DNA from: DASUPK01 sp963736305
GTDB lineage: Bacteria > Actinomycetota > Thermoleophilia > Solirubrobacterales > 70-9
Length of the DNA: 64,000 bases
Direction: 5' to 3'
Assembly (NCBI GenBank): GCA_963736305.1
Contig: CAVTOD010000007.1
Coordinates: 310,001 to 374,000, forward strand
The notes under the pieces were generated by a model. That model saw nothing but the letters and a program-made list of their open reading frames with translations, had not been told where the DNA came from and made no database searches. This document shows positions 25,842 to 32,709 of the stretch, piece after piece. The translations under genes were made by a program, and so were the position numbers. The stretch's first letter is position 1, and each line of letters begins with the position of its first letter.

Positions 25842-27008
25842 TCAGGGGGCGCGCGCCGCACAGGCGCGCGCCACCGCGGTCAGTCGGAGGATCCCGAGGT
25901 CCCCGATCGCGGTCGTCAGGTTGCCGATGTGGCTGCTGACGAAGCCGAACGAGATGCCCGTGTCGGGATCCCCCCAGCCGCCACTGCCGCCGAAGCCGTA
26001 GTGGCCCAGCGCGCGGGGCGCGGGGCTGCCGAGCGCGAAGGCGTGGTGGAAGCCGAGACGCCAGCGCATCCGGACTCCGAGCACCCGGTCGACGCCCCGT
26101 GTCTGCACCCTGCCCACCCGGTCGACTGTCTCCGTGGACAGGAAGCGCTTTCCATCGGGGCCGAGGCCACGGCTCGCGAGTGGGACGTAGAGACGAGCCA
26201 GGCCGTCGGCGCTGAGCGCACCGTTGACCGCGGGCATTTCGGTGCGCCATACCGCCGGCTCCGGTTCGCGGCAGAGCTCCTCGAACCCGGGCGCGTGCAG
26301 CGCCCGGAAGCCGGCCCTGGTGACCGGCAGCCAGCCGAGGAGCGGTGTCGCGGCGACGCCGAAGGCCGTGTAGATGCGGAGGGAGCGGCCCACCATCTCC
26401 GCCGGCCCGGGCCGCTGGCCACCGGTCCCGATCTCCAGCCCCGTGGTGCCCAGGGGCTCCGCCAGCTCCGTGCGGACCAGTTCGCGCATCCCCTTTCCGG
26501 TGACCGCACGGGCGAGGCCCGAGGCGAGCCAGCCGAAGGTGATCGCGTGATAGGCGGGGCGGCCGGGCGGCCCTTGCGGCGGGGCCGCGGCGAGCCGCCG
26601 CTCCATCCCCACGTGGTCGAGCAGCTCCTCGGCGTTCCTGGCGACGGCCTGCACGTCATAGAGCCCGGCCCGGTGGCTGAGGAGCTCCCGTACGGTGATC
26701 CGCTCCTTGCCGGCGGCCGCGAACTCGCGCCAGTACGAGGCCACCGGCAGGTCGTAGTCGATCAGGCCGCGGTCCGCGAGCCTGTGCAGCACCATCGCCG
26801 CCAGGCCCTTGGTCGCCGAGAAGCCGAGGGCCTGGGTCTCGGGGCGCCAGGGGCGCGTACGGGCGCGGTCCTCCCAGCCGATCCGCAGGTCGGCGAGCAC
26901 GCGCCCGGCGCTGCGCACGACGAGGGCGCCGCCGCGCGGCCCGCGCGCCATCAGCCTCCCGAACTCATCCGCGAGAGGCTCGTATCCCCGAGCGACGGTC
27001 CCTGCCAT
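25842..27008 (-). CDS. Beta-lactamase-fold serine hydrolase
   Basis: 388 residues of the class C beta-lactamase/esterase superfamily. The SxxK nucleophile is in LGFSATKGLAAMVLH, the second motif (YxN type) is YHAITFGWLASGLAR, and VRELLSHRAGLYDV is also characteristic. The C-terminus has GFGGSGGWGDPDTGISFGFV. No signal peptide, so a cytosolic esterase or peptidase-like enzyme is likelier than an antibiotic-resistance beta-lactamase. Its stop lies 3 bases from the convergent PfpI stop. Its start is 35 bases from the divergent proA, and CACACT lies 7 nt before its ATG. Confidence 0.88.
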   Translation of the reverse strand: MAGTVARGYEPLADEFGRLMARGPRGGALVVRSAGRVLADLRIGWEDRARTRPWRPETQALGFSATKGLAAMVLHRLADRGLIDYDLPVASYWREFAAAGKERITVRELLSHRAGLYDVQAVARNAEELLDHVGMERRLAAAPPQGPPGRPAYHAITFGWLASGLARAVTGKGMRELVRTELAEPLGTTGLEIGTGGQRPGPAEMVGRSLRIYTAFGVAATPLLGWLPVTRAGFRALHAPGFEELCREPEPAVWRTEMPAVNGALSADGLARLYVPLASRGLGPDGKRFLSTETVDRVGRVQTRGVDRVLGVRMRWRLGFHHAFALGSPAPRALGHYGFGGSGGWGDPDTGISFGFVSSHIGNLTTAIGDLGILRLTAVARACAARAP

Positions 27009-27031
27009 CCGCCCCAGTGTGACGCCGGAGT

Positions 27032-27037
27032 TACCCT
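27032..27037 (+). promoter_or_regulatory. -10 box TACCCT of proA, leaderless
   Basis: TACCCT, 6 nt (TATTGC), GTG at 27044. It is back to back with the promoter of the minus-strand hydrolase in a 35-base gap. Confidence 0.45.
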
Positions 27038-27043
27038 TATTGC

Positions 27044-28309
27044 GTGGCCACCGCAGCCAAGACCGTCGAGCAGAGCGCTCGCGAGGCGAAGGATGCCTCG
27101 CACCTGCTCGCGCGCGCCAGCCGGGACGAGAAGGACGCCTGCCTCAGAGATCTCGCGGACCGGATCGAGGCGAGCGCCGCGGGGCTGCTCGAGGCCAATG
27201 CCGCGGACGTCGACGCCGGGCGCGAGGAGGGCCTGAACGAGGCGCTGCTCGACCGGCTCACGCTGACAGAGGGCCGGATCGCAGAGATGGCGAAGGGGGT
27301 TCGGGAGATCGCCGAGCTGCCCGACCCGGTCGGCGAGGTTGTCGAGGGGTGGACGCTCGAGAACGGGCTCGAGGTGGCGAAGAAGCGAGTTCCGATCGGT
27401 GTGGTGGCCGTGGTCTACGAGGCGCGGCCGAACGTGACGATCGATGCCGCGGCGCTCTGCCTGAAGAGCGGGAACGCGGCGGTGCTGCGGGGGTCGAGCA
27501 GTGCCGAGAGCTCCAATGCGTTTCTGGCGGGGCTGCTGGCCGATGCGCTTGCCGCCGCCGAGCTGCCGGCCGGGTCGGTCGTGCTGCTCTCGGGCGGTGG
27601 GCACGAGCAGCTTGCCGAGCTCGCCACGGCCGAGGGCCTGGTGGACCTGATCATTCCGCGCGGAGGTGAGGGGCTGAAGAACGCGCTCAAGGAGGTCGCG
27701 AAGGTGCCGGTGATGTACGCGGCCGCGGGCAACTGTCACGTCTACGTCCATCAGGACGCGGATCTGGAGATGGCCGAGCGGTTGGCGTACAACGCGAAGG
27801 TGCAGCGGCCCGGCGTCTGCAATGCGGCCGAGACGCTGCTCGTGCACAAGGACGTTGCGGCCGAGCTGCTGCCGGGCGTGCTGACCAAGTTGAGCGAGGC
27901 CGGGGTGGAGCTCGTCGGCGACGAGCGGACCCGGGAGTCCACGGTGTCGGTCGAGGTTGGCGAGGCGACCGAGGTGGATTGGGACACGGAGTACCACGGC
28001 CTGAAGATGGCGGTTGGGGTCGTCGACTCGCTCGGCGAGGCGATCGATCACATCAACCGCCATGGGACGGGTCATTCCGACGCCATCGTCACTCGCTCGC
28101 AGGAGGTTGGGGACGAATTCACGGACGCGGTGGACTCCGCGGCGGTCTATGTCAACGCGTCGACGCGCTTCACCGACGGCTACGAGTTCGGGATGGGCGC
28201 TGAGATCGGCAATTCGACCCAGAAGCTGCACGCGCGCGGGCCCATCGGGTTGCGCGAGTTGACGACCACCAAGTACGTCGTCCACGGCAGCGGACAGATC
28301 AGGGAGTAG
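27044..28309 (+). CDS. proA: Gamma-glutamyl phosphate reductase
   Basis: Second step of proline synthesis: NADPH-dependent reduction of gamma-glutamyl phosphate to the semialdehyde. ALDH-fold core with KRVPIGVVAVVYEARPNVT, LKSGNAAVLRGSSSAE, the catalytic Cys region RPGVCNAAETLLVHKD, and TRFTDGYEFGMGAEIGNST. 421 residues. GTG start, leaderless. nadD and rsfS follow immediately, as in many actinobacteria. Separation from proB by the oxidation cassette is unusual. Confidence 0.97.
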   Translation: MATAAKTVEQSAREAKDASHLLARASRDEKDACLRDLADRIEASAAGLLEANAADVDAGREEGLNEALLDRLTLTEGRIAEMAKGVREIAELPDPVGEVVEGWTLENGLEVAKKRVPIGVVAVVYEARPNVTIDAAALCLKSGNAAVLRGSSSAESSNAFLAGLLADALAAAELPAGSVVLLSGGGHEQLAELATAEGLVDLIIPRGGEGLKNALKEVAKVPVMYAAAGNCHVYVHQDADLEMAERLAYNAKVQRPGVCNAAETLLVHKDVAAELLPGVLTKLSEAGVELVGDERTRESTVSVEVGEATEVDWDTEYHGLKMAVGVVDSLGEAIDHINRHGTGHSDAIVTRSQEVGDEFTDAVDSAAVYVNASTRFTDGYEFGMGAEIGNSTQKLHARGPIGLRELTTTKYVVHGSGQIRE

Positions 28310-28313
28310 AGAC

Positions 28314-28910
28314 GTCGCTCGGATCGGGGTCCTGGGCGGGGCCTTCAACCCGCCCCACGTGGGACATCTACTGCTCGCCCAGGAGGCGCGCTGGCAGCTG
28401 CGGTTGGACCGGGTTCTCCTGATGGTGACGAGGCAGGCCCCTCACAAGGAGATCGAGGACGACCCCGGCGCGGAGGTCAGGCTGGAGATGGCGGTGCTGG
28501 CGACCGAGGGCGAAGAGGGTGTGGAGGCCTCCGGGCTCGAGGTCGGGCGCGACGAGACCTCCTACAGCTACCGGACGCTGGAGCTGCTGGCCGAGGAGGG
28601 GCCGGAGGACGAGCGGTTCTTCCTGCTCGGCGCCGACATGGCGGCGGGGTTGGCGAGCTGGAAGGAGCCGGCGCGGGTGCTGGAGCTGGCGAGGCTCGGG
28701 GTGGTGCCGCGGCCGGGTGTCGGGCTTGGGGCGGTGCGCTCCGCGCTGGAGCGTCTCGGTGCCGCCGATCGGGCAGAGATAATCGACATGCCACTTTGCG
28801 GAGCGTCCTCGACCAACATCAGGCAGCGAGCGCGGGAGGGAAGGCCGCTGCGACATCTGGTCCCGGATCCGGTGGCGCGGGTGATCACCGACAGGGAGCT
28901 GTACCGGTGA
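28314..28910 (+). CDS. nadD: Nicotinate-nucleotide adenylyltransferase
   Basis: Makes NaAD from NaMN and ATP in NAD synthesis. The nucleotidyltransferase motif RIGVLGGAFNPPHVGH is encoded at about 28320-28367, and the second motif SSTNIRQR near the C-terminus is clear. 198 residues if begun at 28314. No ATG, GTG or TTG exists in this frame between the upstream stop (28260) and GTG 28359, which would delete the catalytic GGAFNPPH loop. GTC at 28314 gives VARIGVLGG with AGGGAG 7 nt upstream and is the best-placed codon. Function is sure; the start needs a non-standard codon or a corrected base. Confidence 0.9.
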   Translation, partial: VARIGVLGGAFNPPHVGHLLLAQEARWQLRLDRVLLMVTRQAPHKEIEDDPGAEVRLEMAVLATEGEEGVEASGLEVGRDETSYSYRTLELLAEEGPEDERFFLLGADMAAGLASWKEPARVLELARLGVVPRPGVGLGAVRSALERLGAADRAEIIDMPLCGASSTNIRQRAREGRPLRHLVPDPVARVITDRELYR

Positions 28911-29290
28911 CGCGCGGGGTGGAGATGACCTCGGAGGAGCTGGCGCGCCGTCTGGCCGCGATCGCGGACGACAAGAAGGCGACCGACCTGGTTGCGCTCG
29001 ACGTGCGGGAGCTGGTCGGGTACACGGACTACCTGGTGATCTGCACGGCTCGCAACGAGCGGCAGGCGAAGGCGATCCACGACGAGGTCTACCACCAGCT
29101 GAAGCGGGACGGATGGCTTCCGGCTCGGGTCGAGGGGGAGCGGGAGGCTGAGTGGGTGCTGATGGATTACCTGGATGCCGTGCTGCACGTCTTCACGCCC
29201 GAGCTGCGGGAGCGCTACCGGCTGGACGTACTGTGGGGCGAGGCCGGGCAGCTGGAGCTGGATCTGGCCGGCGCGCGCGGCGCCGCGTAG
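28907..29290 (+). CDS. rsfS: Ribosomal silencing factor RsfS
   Basis: Binds L14 and blocks subunit joining when nutrients are short. 127 residues with the family core KKATDLVALDVRELVGYTDYLVICTA, ERQAKAIHDEVYHQL and WVLMDYLDAVLHVFTPELRERY. GTG 28907 overlaps the nadD stop (GTGA) with AGGGAG 9 nt upstream; ATG 28925 is a possible alternative. The nadD-rsfS order is conserved widely. Confidence 0.95.
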   Translation: MTRGVEMTSEELARRLAAIADDKKATDLVALDVRELVGYTDYLVICTARNERQAKAIHDEVYHQLKRDGWLPARVEGEREAEWVLMDYLDAVLHVFTPELRERYRLDVLWGEAGQLELDLAGARGAA

Positions 29291-29345
29291 GGCGTTCGTC
29301 CAGCCGCTCGCAAAGTCGTCCGGCGGCGTCCATAGCCTTTCGCTC

Positions 29346-30080
29346 GTGTCGAAGGAGCGTTTCCGGCGCGCCTTGCGGGGCTACGACCCAGAGGAGGTCG
29401 ATGCCGCGATCGAAGCGCGTGACGCCCGGCTGGCCCGTCTCGAGCGGGAGGCGCAGCGATTGGCCGAGCGGGTCGTCGAGCGTGAGAAGCGACTGCGGGA
29501 TGCGCTGAGGCGGCCGATGGCCGCGAGCGCCGAAGCTAATCGGGTCGCGCTGTCGCGCGCCCTTTCATCAGTCGAAGAGATCTATGGGCAGGCGCGGCGG
29601 CAGGCGACTCGGATCCGGATGAAGGCGCTCGAGGACGCCGTGCAGATGGCGGACCGGGTGACCGAGCTGTCCGGGCTCAGGGACGAATTGGGGGCGAGGG
29701 TGTCCGAGCTGGCCGAGGTGGCGAAGGTCCGGCTCGGGATCGAGGCGATCGAGGAGGATCGGCCGGCCGTTGGGACCGAGTCGGCCAGGGCGGGCATCTA
29801 CGCCGGAGCGGTGGAGATCGAGGTGGGGCCGCTCGACGACTTCGCGCAGCTGACGGGCTTCGAGGACGCGGCCGCCGGCATCACCGGCGCGTCGGAGATC
29901 AAGGTGAAGCGGTTCTCGGGCGGCCGTGCGTGGGTCTCGATGAGACTCGAGAGCCCGATCGACCTGCTCCGGGAGCTTGAGGAGAACGCTCCCTTCGACT
30001 TCGTGGTGCGCGACACGCGCAGCAACGGAGTCGTGATCGACGTGGACGAGGGCGACGCGAAGCAGAACCGCGCGGCGTAG
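29346..30080 (+). CDS. DivIVA-like coiled-coil protein
   Basis: 244 residues. The N-terminus SKERFRRALRGYDPEEVDAA resembles the DivIVA/GpsB head that binds curved membrane, followed by a long charged coiled coil (about residues 20-130, heptads such as LARLEREAQRLAERVVERE). The C-terminal about 90 residues form a separate alpha/beta domain (SEIKVKRFSGGRAWVSMRLE, VVRDTRSNGVVIDVDEG), which could dimerise or bind a partner. A polar-growth or division scaffold role is inferred from the head domain only. GTG 29346 is chosen, with TAGCCT 7 nt before it. Confidence 0.65.
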   Translation: MSKERFRRALRGYDPEEVDAAIEARDARLARLEREAQRLAERVVEREKRLRDALRRPMAASAEANRVALSRALSSVEEIYGQARRQATRIRMKALEDAVQMADRVTELSGLRDELGARVSELAEVAKVRLGIEAIEEDRPAVGTESARAGIYAGAVEIEVGPLDDFAQLTGFEDAAAGITGASEIKVKRFSGGRAWVSMRLESPIDLLRELEENAPFDFVVRDTRSNGVVIDVDEGDAKQNRAA

Positions 30081-30156
30081 CGCTCAGCCTCGCCTTAGTC
30101 ACACAACCGTCACCCTCGCGCGCCCCGCGGCGCATTTGCCGCGCGAGTATCGGCAG

Positions 30157-30887
30157 GTGCTCACCTCGAACGACAAGGGCAACATCGCGGAGGTCGCGAT
30201 CACCCTCGAGGCGATGAAGCTTGGAATTGAGGTCCTTAAACCCGTTGCGGAGCACGTCCGCTATGACCTGGCGTTCGACCTGGGGGTCATTGCATTCTCC
30301 GAGTCCAATGCAAGTGGGCGACGCTCAAGGGGTCTGATGTCGTCTACGTGAACTCGACTCGGTGTCGCACAAGAAAGCGCGGATACGTGCGTGGCACCTA
30401 TTTAGTCGATGAGATTGATGCGCTCGCGGCCTATTGCGCAGATCTCGATCAGTGCTACTTGCTCCCGGTGGAATTGGTCGCCGGAACGCACGCTCTGCAT
30501 CTGCGCCTGAGTGCCCCCCGGAACAATCAGCGTGCCGCTATAAACTGGGCTCAGAATTATTTGCTCCCTGGGGCCATAGCTCAGTTGGGAGAGCGTCGCG
30601 GTGGCACCGCGAAGGTCGCCGGTTCGAGCCCGGCTGGCTCCACTCCTCAACCCGACGGTGATAGCAGCGAAATCACCGTCGGCGCTCACCTCTTCCGCAA
30701 CCACTTCGGCTACTGGATCGAGCGCGCCGCCGCCGGCGACGAGGTCCTGATCACCCGCCGGGGCCGCCGCTACGCGCGGCTTGGCCCTCCGGATCGGCAG
30801 CTCGCCACCACAGGTACCGCTCCGGCTCCAGCGCCAGCAACGGACCCGGCGGATCCTCCCGCCGGTACTGCTCGTACTTCGCCTTGA
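30157..30887 (+). CDS. PD-(D/E)XK homing-type endonuclease reading through a tRNA gene into a Phd-like domain, frameshifted
   Basis: The N-terminal part (LTSNDKGNIAEVAITLEAMKLG, HVRYDLAFDLG) and, in another frame, VQCKWATLKGSDVVYVN, VDEIDALAAYCADLDQCYLLP and RNNQRAAINWAQNY together make the group-I-intron-associated PD-(D/E)XK endonuclease family, related to I-Ssp6803I. The catalytic Asp and QCK are both recognisable. The two parts are joined if one G is added to the G-run at 30282-30286. The frame then runs through tRNA-Ala (encoding GAIAQLGERRGG and KVAGSSPAGST) into ITVGAHLFRNHFGYWIERAA, a Phd/YefM-like domain, and a low-complexity tail that overlaps the next gene antisense. GTG 30157 is the chosen start. 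Base composition is less GC-rich than its neighbours, fitting transfer. Confidence 0.75.
30570..30642 (+). tRNA. tRNA-Ala (anticodon GGC)
   Basis: Acceptor GGGGCCA pairs with TGGCTCC (one G-U), D arm GCTC/GAGC, anticodon stem TCGCG/CGCGA with loop GTGGCAC giving anticodon GGC, T arm GCCGG TTCGAGC CCGGC, discriminator A. 73 nt, no CCA encoded. All bases lie inside the open frame of the preceding endonuclease. A TATAAA sits at 30539-30544 upstream. Confidence 0.95.
30669..30791 (+). other. Phd/YefM-like segment downstream of tRNA-Ala
   Basis: Encodes SSEITVGAHLFRNHFGYWIE, then RAAAGDEVLITRRGRRYARL, which has the layout of Phd/YefM antitoxin DNA-binding domains (amphipathic helix, then a VLITRRGRRYARL strand-turn). 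It has no start codon of its own close by and is continuous with the endonuclease frame across the tRNA. No toxin gene is adjacent. Confidence 0.55.
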
Positions 30888-31221
30888 GGGCCTCCAGCCC
30901 GCCCCCACCCTCCGTCGCGTCGAGCACCCGCACCGACCCCAGCGCCTGCACCCACGCCAGCTCCTCCCAGTCGTCCGAGTAGCGATCCACCGTCAGCGCC
31001 GCCCTCGGATCCCGCCGCAGGAACCGCACCCGCGCCGGCTCACCGGCCCGCTTCGGCTTCTGGTCGATCACGGTCCAGATCCGCCCCTCCGCGAGCGCGA
31101 ACGTCACCGGCAACACCCGCGGCGCGCCCTCATCGTCAAGAAATCCAAGCCGCCCCACCCGCTCTGCCTCCAGCAACTTGTTTGCCCATGCAACCAACTC
31201 GGTAGGTTCCCTATCGCCCAC
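30751..31221 (-). CDS. PPOX-class putative F420-dependent oxidoreductase
   Basis: 156 residues with a split beta-barrel flavin/F420-binding fold: VGRLGFLDDEGAPRVLPVTF, RIWTVIDQKPKRAG, FLRRDPRAALTVDRYSDDW and the closing ERYLWWRA. It matches the Rv0121-like F420 PPOX group. The GTG start at 31221 is preceded by TAAGTT and 6 nt, so it is leaderless. The last 20 residues after WWRA look unconserved and overlap the tail of the opposing endonuclease frame by 137 bases. It is divergent from an LLM-family gene, which also commonly uses F420. Confidence 0.85.
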   Translation of the reverse strand: MGDREPTELVAWANKLLEAERVGRLGFLDDEGAPRVLPVTFALAEGRIWTVIDQKPKRAGEPARVRFLRRDPRAALTVDRYSDDWEELAWVQALGSVRVLDATEGGGGLEALKAKYEQYRREDPPGPLLALEPERYLWWRAADPEGQAARSGGPGG

Positions 31222-31227
31222 GAACCG

Positions 31228-31233
31228 AACTTA
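31228..31233 (-). promoter_or_regulatory. -10 box TAAGTT of the PPOX gene, leaderless
   Basis: Read on the minus strand: TAAGTT, 6 nt (CGGTTC), GTG at 31221. It lies in the 30-base gap shared with the LLM gene. Confidence 0.45.
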
Positions 31234-31251
31234 GTCGACGACAGGAGCGAG

Positions 31252-32103
31252 ACGGAGCTGGCTATCGGATTGCCGAACGCCGTACCGGGAACGACCGGTG
31301 ACCAAATCACCAACTGGGCGAAAGCCGCGGAGGACGCCGGCTTTTCCAGCCTCGGCACCATCGACCGCATCGCCTATCCCAACTACGAGCCCCTCCTCGC
31401 CCTGGCGGCGGTCGCGGCCGTCACCGATCGCATCCGCCTCGCCACCAGCGTCCTCCTGGGCCCCCTCCGCAAGAACGCCGCGCAGCTCGCCAAGTCGATC
31501 CTCACCCTCGATGCCCTCGCCGGCGGCGGCCGGGCCGTCCTCGGGATCGGCATCGGCGGCCGTGACGACGACTACGAGATCAGCCGCCTCGACATGTCCG
31601 AGCGGGGCGCCTGGCTGGACGCGGCCCTGGCGGAGATCCGCCGGATCTGGAATGGCGAGGGCGAGCTCGAGTCGAAGGTCGGCCCCCGCCCGCAGGGCGG
31701 CGGTCCATCCCTGATCGTCGGCGGCTACGTCAAGGCATCCTTCGAGCGCGCCGCCAAGTTCGCCGACGGCTGGGTCCAGGGCGGCTCCGGCCCCGACCAA
31801 TTCGCCGAGGACGCCGCTGCCCTCGACGAGGCCTGGAAGCAGGCCGGCCGGGACGGCCAGCCCCGAAAGATGGCCCTCGCATACTTCTCTCTCGGCCCCG
31901 ATGCGGAGAAGAACGCCCAGGCCTACCTCACCGACTACTACGCCTGGATGGGCGACGAGACGGCCAACATGATCGCCTCGAGCGCCGAGATCAGGAGCAT
32001 CGTGGATTCCTGCCGATCCGGGGCCCCTCGGGCTCGCCGGATTCGCCATGACCACGTTCGTTCTGAGCATGTTCAATGCGGATCTCGTCAACAAGGCCGG
32101 TGA
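31252..32103 (+). CDS. LLM-class (luciferase-like, putative F420) oxidoreductase, 3' end replaced
   Basis: TIM-barrel luciferase-like monooxygenase family: ELAIGLPNAVPGTTGDQI, GFSSLGTIDRIAYPNYEPL, TDRIRLATSVLLGPLRKN, GGRAVLGIGIGGRDDDY and LIVGGYVKASFERAAKFADGW. The normal family phrase is lost after EIRSIVDS (about 32010). From there the frame reads Arg-rich shadow sequence of the next gene to a stop at 32103, so about 25 C-terminal residues are missing. The family normally begins MELAIGLPN, and here the codon before GAG is ACG (31252) with AGGAG 4 nt upstream; CTG 31258 is the alternative. Cofactor choice is inferred from family and from the F420-type neighbour. Confidence 0.8.
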   Translation, partial: TELAIGLPNAVPGTTGDQITNWAKAAEDAGFSSLGTIDRIAYPNYEPLLALAAVAAVTDRIRLATSVLLGPLRKNAAQLAKSILTLDALAGGGRAVLGIGIGGRDDDYEISRLDMSERGAWLDAALAEIRRIWNGEGELESKVGPRPQGGGPSLIVGGYVKASFERAAKFADGWVQGGSGPDQFAEDAAALDEAWKQAGRDGQPRKMALAYFSLGPDAEKNAQAYLTDYYAWMGDETANMIASSAEIRSIVDSCRSGAPRARRIRHDHVRSEHVQCGSRQQGR

Positions 32104-32602
32104 GCCAGTTGTTCTCGGGCTCGCGCTGGCCTACGGAGGCATCGCCCAGCTACTGGCTGGGATGTGGGAATTCCGCACCGGCAACACCTTCGGTGCGGTC
32201 GCGTTCTCGTCATTCGGCGCCTTTTGGATCTCGTATTGGGTGCTGGTGACGTTCTTCGTGGACAGCATTCCTCCGGAACACGCCGGAGCTGCGGTTGGCC
32301 TTTACCTGTGGGCCTGGGCGATCTTCACCACCTACATGTTCGTCGCCTCTCTCCGGACCACCGGCGCCGTCGCCCTGGTGTTCTTCCTGCTCGCGATCAC
32401 GTTCATCCTGTTGGGAGCCGGCAATTCCGGCGACCACACGAACGTGATCAAGTGGGGCGGCTATCTCGGGCTCGCCACGGCAGCGGCGGCGTGGTACGCG
32501 TCGTTTGCGGCCGTTGTCAACTCGACGTTCGGTCGAACCATTGCCCCTGTCATGCCGCTGCAGGTCGGGCGGAGAGAGGAGATGGACCCGGCAGGACGCT
32601 AG
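32012..32602 (+). CDS. Acetate/succinate transporter (GPR1/FUN34/YaaH family), 5' end lost
   Basis: Six-span acetate uptake protein. ADPGPLGLAGFAMTTFVLSM contains the family signature near the start of SatP/YaaH, then QLLAGMWEFRTGNTFGAVAF and further spans up to GGYLGLATAAAAWYASF. The conserved phrase begins before the only usable ATG (32048), and the upstream in-frame stop (31970) leaves no standard start, so the natural N-terminus is gone at the junction with the LLM gene. Starting at 32048 (184 aa) would cut the first conserved segment. It pairs logically with acs, which follows about 107 bases later. Confidence 0.85.
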   Translation, partial: ADPGPLGLAGFAMTTFVLSMFNADLVNKAGEPVVLGLALAYGGIAQLLAGMWEFRTGNTFGAVAFSSFGAFWISYWVLVTFFVDSIPPEHAGAAVGLYLWAWAIFTTYMFVASLRTTGAVALVFFLLAITFILLGAGNSGDHTNVIKWGGYLGLATAAAAWYASFAAVVNSTFGRTIAPVMPLQVGRREEMDPAGR

Positions 32603-32613
32603 AAACCGAGAAT

Positions 32614-32659
32614 CGGCTTGGGGGCGGCGCCGGCTCGACCGGCGCCGCGACCCGAGCCG
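32614..32659 (+). terminator. Nested hairpin between transporter and acs
   Basis: Inner perfect stem GCGGCGCCGG, loop CTCGA, CCGGCGCCGC. An outer 9-bp stem CGGCTTGGG/CCCGAGCCG has one G-U pair. No T-run. This is a very stable structure immediately after the transporter stop; it may end that transcript before the separate acs promoter (TACTTT near 32678-32683). Confidence 0.6.
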
Positions 32660-32709
32660 GCTGAGGGGGATCGGGATACTTTGAGACGAGACCAGACTTA
32701 GGAGGAGAG

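Noticed and set aside
30081..30156. Attachment site for an integrated element at tRNA-Ala
   Set aside because: No direct repeat of the tRNA 3' end and no integrase were found in the flanking sequence; only the endonuclease frame is present.
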